Origin: Tanypteryx hageni
Lineage: Eukaryota > Arthropoda > Insecta > Odonata > Petaluridae
Length of the DNA: 64,000 nucleotides
Assembly (NCBI GenBank): GCA_028673005.1
Contig: CM054118.1
Span: forward strand, 86,181,855-86,245,854
Direction of reading: 5' to 3'
Shown here: one piece after another, positions 56,370 to 64,000 of the stretch
How the letters are laid out: each line of letters opens with the position of its first letter
Numbering within the stretch: the first letter of the stretch is position 1
Notes under the pieces: generated by a model
Database searches by the model: none
Seen by the model: only the letters and a program-made list of their open reading frames with translations
Told to the model about the DNA's origin: nothing
Program-made: the position numbers and the translations under genes

Positions 56370-57535
56370 GACGCCCGGACTTAGCTCACCCCTAGAACGC
56401 CCAACCGGATCAATTTGACCCCTACTATGAAATATCAGCTTTTATAGCTTAAAATTGCGAAATTAAAATCTATATATTATTTACGTCATCTAAGCAAATG
56501 TGTCATGTTTTTGTTTAGTAAATTTTGCCAAACGGATACATTCATGGTCAAAAATAATGTTTGTAACATTTTTTTTCAAAAGAAAGATGTTATATAGTAA
56601 TTTTTCAACGTGATAAATATTTTACTGCTCTCTTATGAGAATGTACGCCTAAAGGAAGACAACCTTTTCCATAGAGTTATATGTTTGGATGTGACACATT
56701 AAGAAACCGGAAATGCAAGATAAACTGTTAGTATATATGTGGTAAGAACCTACTAAACAAGATGGAAAAGTATACTCCATAAATGGAATACACACAGATT
56801 TCAAAGTCGTTCTTAGCAACTAAGCAACTTTATATTTATATTAATGAAGGCATAAAAGTGAAAAATAAATTTCATAAAATCTTTATGAGGCAAACAAGTG
56901 ATAGTTAACTAAAAAGTACATCATAAAATAAGCATTTAAAGATATTTGGAGTTCTAGCAATAGTTTGTTGTGAATTCCAAAAAATAAATATAAATTTAAT
57001 ACATACTTTGGCCTTCAGTATTAGTGTCGCAAATTGCAATTGCTGCGCTGCAATTCACATGGAGTTTAATCAGAGGATTATTCATCTGGATGTAATTTGA
57101 TATGATAATTTTATGAAGGAGTAATCAGTTCGTATTTACTATTATAAATTTTAACAAAAATTAGATAAATTCACGAGTTAAATAAATACCTCATACTTTT
57201 TGTTTCAATTATTATCCTCAAACATTTGTAGCACTATCCGTTCTTAATTTCAAATAACTTAGCGTCAAGGGTTACTATCGTTGCCTTCCAGAATAAATTT
57301 TAATAGAGATTATGTCTATGCTTTTGAGAAAATTAAATCTACGCCTAGATTAATAAAAAGAATAATACGTTAGATATATTTTAATGAAATTGACGCACTA
57401 TTAAATTCAGGATTCTTACACGAAAATAAAAACAAGGAAAGCAACATTCAGCGGAAAAATCGATACATTAAAAGAATCTCTTCAATTTCAGGAATTTTCT
57501 AAATCTCAGAAAGCAAAAAAATTACTCGCTTAACA
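56370..57535. other. No gene seen
   Basis: AT-rich intergenic sequence, nothing recognised. Confidence 0.55.
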
Positions 57536-57645
57536 CCCTCCACTCATCCTCCTCCCTATTCCCGGGCTGCCTTCTCTCCCCCCCTCCATCCACTCACCCT
57601 CTCTTCTTCCTCCCTTCCGCTCACCCTTCAAACCATGTCGTATAC
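57536..57645. repeat. CT-rich tract
   Basis: CCTCC-, CTCACCCTC-rich sequence; a related tract at 57807-57900 abuts the hAT MITE. Confidence 0.8.
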
Positions 57646-57927
57646 CAATTTAATTTAACCCTCTGGCAAGCATTCCAAAACTCCCCTAAATTCCCTTTTT
57701 TACACTCCACCGGAGTCACTGGTCCACTTCAAACGCCTAAAGGCACGCGTAAAGCAGAGCGGGGAAAATGAATTTCGCTCTTCTTTTGTCGGAGGACGCC
57801 AAACGCCACTCTCCTCCCCCTTTCACCCTCTCCCCCCTTTATCCCCCTCCCCCTTTCTCCATCTGTCCCCCTCCCCTTTTCTCCCTCTACCACTCTTCCA
57901 TCCTCCTGATACACCCACTCGCTATAC

Positions 57928-58493
57928 CAGTGGTTCCCAAACTTTTTGTCTACGATCCAAAATTTGAAATCATATTCGCCCTGCGACGCAACTGTTACTG
58001 ATATCTTACCCAGTACCCCAGACAATCGCCGTAAATTTATTAGCATAATATTAAATAAAACCTTTAGAAAAAATTGCATACACAATCGCTTTTGAAATGG
58101 GAGCATGAAAATCAGAATGGAACCATTGAATCAAGGCATTCCTTCACTGAAATTTTAGGAGAGTTTTCAATATTTTTAGAACAAAGAAAACTTCAGACAC
58201 TAATTTACTTGCAATTAATAAAGATATAAACATCACTGTTTGTTCGGCTGATTGTTAATTGTAAGTGGTTTCCATGATGTTGTTGCACCTTCGTGATTAG
58301 ATGATCCAATCTTGATCTAAGATTGATGGAGAGAGCGCAGCGCAGATCATGCTGAGGATCAAGTTTATTTCTTGCCTCTTCTGATGGTCCTTCTTTACAT
58401 TTATTCTTGCTAGTATCGAAAAATTTTCACTTTGGGACTTGGGGTCATCCGCGACCCATAAGGCCTTCGCGATCCTGGCTTTGGAAACCCCTG
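57928..58493. mobile_element. hAT MITE, 566 bp
   Basis: The left end is CAGTGGTTCCCAAACTTTTT; the complement of the right end is CAGGGGTTTCCAAAGCC. The flanks CGCTATAC (57920-57927) and CTCTACAT (58494-58501) match at five of eight positions, compatible with an old 8-bp duplication. Inside, GACCCATAAGGCCTTCGCGA and related words near the right mirror TACGATCC near the left. No transposase. Confidence 0.78.
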
Positions 58494-58664
58494 CTCTACA
58501 TCAAGGTCATTGTCTCCAGTGCATCCGTTAGAAACGACTGCGCGCCAAAACAATCTTTTCTATTTTTCGTAAATTCATTCTTTGCATAGAGGCAAAGAAA
58601 TATTAGCAGTTGTGGTCAGAATAGTAAAAGTATAGTAAAATTTCGTCGCAACTTTCTGGAAAGG

Positions 58665-59060
58665 CAAGAACCATGAGATAGATTTTGCGTATAAAATCTA
58701 TGGACTTAAATATCAGAGTAGTTGAGTATGTTAAATATTTAGGAGTCACCGATTGTCGCGATATTCCGTGGGACATACTTGTTCGTCGGGTTGTAGGCGC
58801 AGCCAACAAGAGATTTGCCTTCGTAGCAGTGCTTTAGATCGAAAAAAATAACCACTGGTACTCTTAATGCTCGGGACACGGCGGTTAACAACTCCTACAA
58901 ATAATATAAAGAATATAACTAAATGTAAATATAATTGTCCTTTTTTGCTTGAAATATTGTCCCCGTGTTTTATTGAAGATATCTATACAAATATCGCTTC
59001 ATATCCTTATTGTTGTATTCGCCTTGCCACCAGGAAATTTTAATAAATAAATAAACATTT
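58665..59060 (+). pseudogene. LINE reverse-transcriptase fragment and 3' tail
   Basis: About 58700-58830 gives DLNIRVVEYVKYLGVTDCRD, IPWDILVRRVVGAANKRFAF. It matches the block VxxxKYLGVxLxxDLxWxxHVxxIVxKANRxFAF that follows the YxDD motif in Jockey/CR1/L2-like reverse transcriptases. The catalytic motifs upstream are missing. The end near 59045-59060 (TTTTAATAAATAAATAAAC) resembles a LINE 3' tail of short tandem repeats; the region between is not readable. Confidence 0.65.
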
Positions 59061-60634
59061 TTTCAGTTACTTAGTTCGACGAAAAAATAAACAGGTAATA
59101 CAATAATAAAAATCAAAGGGAACAAAAAGCAGAAAATAAAAATGCTTGGTATGCCGAACGGACATTATGCCGGCAGGACGTTGTGCGGACAAGATGGGAG
59201 AACCGTCCGAAGTATAAACAATTGAACGGGTAATGTGAACTGCCATATTGAATTGAATATGGAACGTGTAGATTTAATATAGGGAATTATAAAGTATCGA
59301 ACGGGTAACTTGAACCGCCAAAAGTATAAACAATATATCGGGTACACTGTGCCGCCAGACATATCAATAATTGAAGGTGTAACTTGTACCATCAGTGGAA
59401 TATGATACTGCAAGGTTAGTTTTAATCACCAAAACATATAATAGTCTGTAGCATAAACAATTGAAGAGGTAGACTGTAAAACCCGAAGTATTAAAATTTG
59501 AAAGAGTATGTGTACAGCATTACGCATAAACACTTTATTGTGTAATCAATAACACCAGACGTATAAACAAATGAACGGGTCAATTATACTACCCGTATCA
59601 TGAACAATTGAACGGGTAATGGGACATACAGTAATTATAAGCAGAAAAACGGAAAAATTTTATCGTCACGAGTAAAATCCAACATAGATAATATAGGTGT
59701 CTATCGACTGGGAAAAACATAAATAATAATACCCAAGGGAATGACAAAGATAATATGACATAGTGGCCGTAAGGGGGGAGGGGGATCGTAATGAAACATA
59801 GGCAATATCTTTCGACTGGGAAAATTACATACATATAAATAATACACAAGAAAATAGAACTCTGTATTGGTATGGTGAGTGGAATAATTTAAAAAATTAT
59901 ATATTTGATAGAATGACGCAAGTGAAAGATTGGACTACCCCAGATAGTAACCTTATTAATTATCATTGTAGTCTTTAAATATAGTACATGAACTATATGA
60001 TAACGTTTGAATTCAAATGTAATGTACGTAAAGATTTTTTACTCGCATTCGTATGAGGCGAATTGAGACTTCGCTGTGAGTGTTATAACAGAATGCGAGT
60101 AAAAAAAATATTCTGGATGTTAGATTGAAATTCTAACGTTATCTTATAGTAAATTCCATGATAAATCTTATTTTGCAGGTATAAACATTGTAAAAAATTG
60201 GCAAGTACCTTAAATGTTTAAAAAACTTTTAAATGTCTATTTTTTGTATTCTGCGTGTATCTTCCTTCATTATGCATACAACGTCATATTTCGGCTACTA
60301 TTTGAATAAAAAGGAACAATATTTTTATACGACTTCTGTAATAATTCCGAATAGCGGCCAAGTAACTCAAGAATAAATAAAAATTATAATAAAAACTGCC
60401 TTTTAAAAAATGACAATCGTAACACTTATCTAAATTTTCAGTCGAGACATGAAAAAGTTGACGTGCAAGAAATAATTTCCCTAATTGGTTTATAAGGGTA
60501 ATTACAGCATTTTAAATGTTCATAATAGTTTATATTTATATTTGAAGTAGGTCGCATTCCAATATCTTCAATAGTTTTCACGACATTTATTATTATATGA
60601 AAGCGCGGGCGCGCGCTGGATAGGTAACGGATCG

Positions 60635-60778
60635 GAAAAATATTCATCCTCCGCCTTATGCTATAACTTTAAAATTTGGCAGAAATGTGTGGCATAAGTA
60701 ACCTGCAATGGAAAAGTAATGTTATTTAAGGTGAAATTAAATGCTTGTAGAATGCAAGCACCAAACCACTTGTAACTA
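60635..60778 (+). mobile_element. Helitron-like family B end, nested in foldback
   Basis: Matches the distal part of 49827-50497: CTATAACTTTAAAATTTGGC, AGAAATGTGTGGCATAAGTA. It ends with the hairpin TGCTTGTAGAATGCAAGCA, CCAAACCACTTG. CTAG is not perfectly placed (CTTG, or CTAG 10 nt further at 60776-60779). The left end was not found. Confidence 0.55.
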
Positions 60779-60784
60779 GATAAA

Positions 60785-61130
60785 GTGGAATACTATTCCC
60801 TCCACGACTTCTAAAAATAACAAAAGTATATTTTTTTAGAAAAGTATTCACCCCGTGCAATACATCTACCAGGTTGGGTCGCAATTTTAATACACAAGGA
60901 GTAATCCTATTCCCTCTACTATTCCTAAAAATAACAATAATAATAATAGTAATACAAAAAGGGAATCGTATTCCCTGCAAGATTCCTAAAAATAACAAAA
61001 AAATATTTTGTTGGGAAAATATCCATCTCCTGCCATACACCGACCATAACGGGTCGCAATTTTAATACACAAACAGTAATCCAATTCTCTCGACTACTGC
61101 TGAAAATAACAGAAAAATATTTCCTATTTC
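60785..61130. repeat. 175-bp tandem repeat, about 2 copies
   Basis: GGGTCGCAATTTTAATACAC occurs at about 60876 and 61051, each followed by TAATCCnATTCnCTCnACTA and AAAATAACA; a related upstream piece starts at 60785. These lie within the loop of the foldback element. Confidence 0.8.
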
Positions 61131-61134
61131 CACA

Positions 61135-61250
61135 ACGATTCCTGAATTTGCGAAGAATTAGTCTTGCGGCGAATTAGTCTTGCGAAGAATTTCCCATGCT
61201 ATGAATTGACTCGCGACGAATTGTCGTAGAACCAATTCCGATATATAAGA
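61135..61250. repeat. Single end built of units of about 15 bp, foldback-like
   Basis: Irregular direct repeats of GCGAAGAATTAGTCTT and GCGACGAATTGTC. The spacing resembles the repeat-built ends of the foldback elements at 36115 and 42306. No partner end was recognised. Confidence 0.5.
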
Positions 61251-62559
61251 TAATCACCTAAAATTTGAGAGAAGGGGAAAAGGAAAAGCGAGTTGTGGAG
61301 AAAAAGGAGGATCCCTAGCTTTTGGCACAAAAAGCTGACTTAAAAACCTTAATATATTGAACAACTCCCCGAGTTAGGACTTCAGTCTCTATCTTATTCA
61401 CATATTTTCGCTTCGATAACTTTCCCCAAGCATAGTAGTTCGTGTACCATATTCAAAGATTATGTACAATTAATAAGGCCACTATCAGGGGTAGTCCAAA
61501 CTGAAAGATATAATGTTTTTAATTTCTTCCACTCCCCTTTCTCAACATACCACTACAAAGTTCTATTTTCGTGTGTATTATTAATCTGTATCTAAATCCC
61601 AGCCGATAGATTTACCTACGTATTATTATGATTTCTTCCGCCTCCTTCTCCTTCGACCGCCATGTCATTTTATATTGGTTAATTCCTTGGGTATTATTAT
61701 GAATGTTTTCCTATTCAATAAACACCTATATACCCGTTCAATTGTTCATAATACAGCAAGTATAATTGACCCGTTCAATTTTTCATACGTCTGGTGTTAT
61801 TGATTACACAATGAATTGTTTATGCATAATGCTATACAGATACCCTTTCAAAAATGTATACTTCGGGTTTTACACTTTATCTCTTCAATTGGTTTTACTA
61901 CTGACAAATATAGTTCTGGTGGTTAAAACTAACCGTATGATATCATATTCCATTGGTGGTACAAATTACAACTTCAATTGTTGATATGTCTGGCGGTAAA
62001 GTGTACCTGTTATATTGTTTAAGTATTTGGCGGTTCTAGTTAATCGTTCAAAACTTTATGATTCCCTCGGTCTAATCTATCCGTTCAATATTTTATACTT
62101 CCAACTGCCCTATACACTCTTTCAATTATTTATATGTCTTGTGATTCACGTTAACCATTCAATAGTTTACGATACTGGCAGTTCACATTACCCATTCCAT
62201 TGTTTATACTTCCGCCGGTTCAATCCACCTGTTCAAATGATTATACATTCCGTTGTATTTCATATCCCTTGAAAATGTGTATACATCGCTTGTTAACATT
62301 CCCCGCCTATCCCATCTTGTCCGCACAACGTCCTGTTGGCATACCGTCCGTTCGGCATAAGTCCGTTCGGCATAACGTCCGTCGGCATAACGTCTGTTGG
62401 CGTACCGTCCGAGTACTGCTACATGAACTTCCGTATCGGTTGGTGTGTTCTCTTCCTTTCGTTACTTTTTGCGACAAGCCGTCTCGTCTGCCTCTACCTT
62501 CTTCCTTCAAAATCCACGATTCGACGAATGGTTAAGGATTGAATATGTGCAGTGGCGGT

Positions 62560-62965
62560 CCACGCTAAAAATTGAAGTTAAATCTGCCAGTATGCTAAAC
62601 ATTGAAATTAAAAGTGTCTGTACTGCGTACCGGACGACACCGACCCATTCAACGCACTTCTTTGTAGATAGAATAGTACGATATGCTACAGATAACATAC
62701 GAGAAACGTGTTATTTATCATTAGTTATAGCACAGTTCAAATGCACTTCAAGTGTGTGGGATTCGTATGAGAAAGAACTTGAGTTGAAATGAATCCAACG
62801 AAGAGTAGTCAGATTAGTAAAACAAAAGAACGATCAAAAGAAAAGAGTAAAATCACTATTAAAGGATGTGAATATGGCTCGAAGATTTAAAAAATTGAAA
62901 CATCATTTTATCTTAGATGCATCCACTGCAATTCTACCTTTCGGTGGGTTTTAAAGCACACACAA
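62560..62965 (+). pseudogene. LINE ORF2 C-terminal fragment (Jockey/CR1-like)
   Basis: The plus strand at about 62680-62790 reads ATDNIRETCYLSLVIAQFKC, TSSVWDSYEKELELK, then after a stop IQRRVVRLVKQKNDQKKRVK, SLLKDVNMARRFKKLKHHF. It matches the LINE block CYxTLVRSxLEYxSxVWDPYxKxxIxxIExIQRRAxRFV. One stop lies at 62790. 62560-62680 is possibly related but not readable. It starts just outside the foldback element. Confidence 0.7.
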
Positions 62966-63139
62966 CCCAATCTGTCCAACCCAATGCCTTACTAAATAGA
63001 TAAAGGTGGAGACTACGGCGAAATTGATATTAAATGAGAAATCTAACTCCTTAACCGTAAAGTTTGCGGTTAAGGGGTACAAGGCCTTACTAGCAAGTAC
63101 TAATACCAAATTCCTTATTTTAATCATCTAATATACCTT

Positions 63140-63612
63140 TCCTCTTTCCATCTGACTTTCCTCTTCCTATGACTTCTTTCAGTAGACCGTTTCCTTTCAT
63201 TATTTAACCCACTCATTTCCTATCTTCTCCTTATTACTCTACCGTATTTAAAGCTTCCTCGTTTGTTTTTCTTTAAGCTTAACTAATTTTCTCAAGCGTA
63301 TGCCATACATATCTCAAACGCCTCTAATCTGTTCACATCTTTTCTCAATGTCCAAGTCTCGCGCCCATATAATGCCACACTCCAAATCATGGTTTTCACT
63401 AGCCTCTTTTCAGTATCTTTATTCAGATCTCCTGTCAACAATTCTCGTCGTCTCGCAAATGACTCCTTTGCTCGTGCTAACCTTTCCCCGATCTCTTTGG
63501 CACGTCTTCCATCCTGTGACAGAATACTGCCAAAATTGGAAAAAATCCACCTGTTCCCCATCCACTGTAACATTGAATTTCACCTTACCATGCGAAAAAC
63601 CTTTCAATTGTG
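63140..63612 (-). pseudogene. LINE ORF2 fragment (RTE/CR1-like), post-RT domain
   Basis: A minus frame of about 93 residues (63573-63292) reads FSNFGSILSQDGRRAKEIGE, RLARAKESFARRRELLTGDL, NKDTEKRLVKTMIWSVALYG, then RETWTLRKDVNRLEAFEIC. A shifted frame upstream (63612-63573) gives GKVKFNVTVDGEQVDFFQFW. The block is the conserved region following the YADD motif in this LINE group. Beyond 63290 it is interrupted, but 63200-63140 gives the tail ERKRSTERSHRKRKV-like region seen at 5458-5600. The 5' side stops at the repeat starting 63625. Confidence 0.8.
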
Positions 63613-63624
63613 CAAATAAGAAGA

Positions 63625-63945
63625 AGTTCCAACCAGGACTAGTGCAGGCTGGTTTCCCAAAGTTGATGTGCCGAATTGATTACTTATATTGACAGGAAAT
63701 GTTTCAGTATGTGTTAGCCATTCCAAGGAATTCTCACGCCATAAATTCTATTTGTATTACATAGTTTATCAATAACCCAGAAAAATTGGATAACAAATAA
63801 TAGAGCATTATCGGGTTTAAAATACTTAAAGCAATGTCAAAATCTCTTTATGATATTATATTTTGCATGTATTTGTTTGAATAAACGAATTTAATAAATG
63901 TTACTGTTTATACGCCAATATGTATGGGTCAACTGTCCATTGCTG
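63625..63945. repeat. Interspersed repeat, copy 2 (about 320 bp)
   Basis: Aligns end-to-end with 56031-56365: starts AGTTCCAACCAGGACTAGTG, continues GATTACTTATATTGACAGGA (an 11-bp insertion relative to copy 1) and ends near AACTGTCCATTGCT. It is inserted next to a minus-strand LINE piece. Non-coding. Confidence 0.8.
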
Positions 63946-64000
63946 AAGGGTAATCGAGTGGTATAGAAAATAACCCATTTGTTCACTCGTCTATGCTTAA

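Larger units (their letters stand above)
59140..62420. mobile_element. Large foldback element, arms of about 0.85-0.95 kb
   Basis: The left arm (about 59150-59985) and right arm (about 61465-62420) are inverted copies. Left GGACGTTGTGCGGACAAGAT pairs with right ATCTTGTCCGCACAACGTCC; left TGAACAATTGAACGGGTAAT, GTCAATTATAC and CAATAACACCAGACGTATAA all have complements at 61725-61800 in order. The outer ends are built of units of about 16 bp like TTCGGCATAACGTCCG, two or three on the left and five or six on the right. Inner arms repeat a motif, ATAAACAATTGAACGGGTAA, every 30-60 bp. The central 1.5 kb contains nested repeats and no transposase. A target duplication was not found. Confidence 0.85.

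Noticed and set aside
1..64000. CRISPR arrays or bacterial operons
   Set aside because: Direct repeats are satellites or transposon ends without spacer structure, and the window is clearly eukaryotic.

Overview
This is a eukaryotic, AT-rich, repeat-dense window with no recognisable intact host gene, no rRNA gene, no functional tRNA gene and no CRISPR array. Microsatellites are mostly (TA)n and (CT/GA)n. The transposon relics (RTE-like, Tx1-like and Jockey/CR1-like LINE pieces, two ZBED5-like hAT relics, a pogo/Tigger relic, a mariner-like element, Helitrons and foldback elements) point to an arthropod, most likely an insect with a large genome. This is inferred from the element mix; no host gene confirms the species.

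Layout. 0-9 kb: CT minisatellite, a Helitron-like repeat copy, a hAT transposase relic (1.46-3.53 kb), LINE tails broken by (TA)n (4.87-6.0 kb), a clean hAT MITE with 8-bp target duplication (6880-7462) and a Helitron 3' end (CTAG at 9187-9190). 9-17 kb: mostly empty AT-rich DNA plus a second hAT relic on the minus strand (13.8-15.65 kb) split by a 220-bp tandem repeat. 17.58-22.3 kb: a DNA-transposon relic of about 3.5 kb with terminal inverted repeats and repeated subterminal motifs. A mariner-like element (21080-22283) is inserted inside its right inverted repeat. 22.7-25.8 kb: a fragment of a conserved TE-type protein and two RTE-like LINE pieces. 28.27-30.64 kb: two inverted copies of one Helitron family enclosing a tRNA-derived SINE. 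30.78-31.75 kb: a LINE relic interrupted by a hAT MITE.

36-43 kb: two foldback elements with 9-10 bp target duplications (36115-36849 and 42306-42790) and a relatively young pogo/Tigger relic with a C-terminal zinc finger (38349-39962). 44.1-44.75 kb: a 17-bp minisatellite that creates a long false ORF. 45-47 kb: rearranged LINE pieces and a MITE. 49.7-51 kb: Helitron-like repeats amid (TA)n. 52.88-53.86 kb: a repeat of about 290 bp in three tandem copies. 54-56 kb: purine minisatellites and a LINE fragment. 57.9-58.5 kb: a hAT MITE. 59.14-62.42 kb: a foldback element of about 3.3 kb with arms of about 0.85-0.95 kb. 62.7-64 kb: LINE fragments and a second copy of a repeat of about 330 bp also seen at 56 kb.

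The main discovery candidate is the group of foldback elements at 36, 42, 59-62 and possibly 61.1 kb. Their sequences differ, but each has ends built from 14-16 bp direct repeats, and two have 9-10 bp target duplications and GGGT at an end. This architecture recalls the Drosophila FB (MULE-NOF) group. All genes here act, or once acted, in transposition; almost all are broken.
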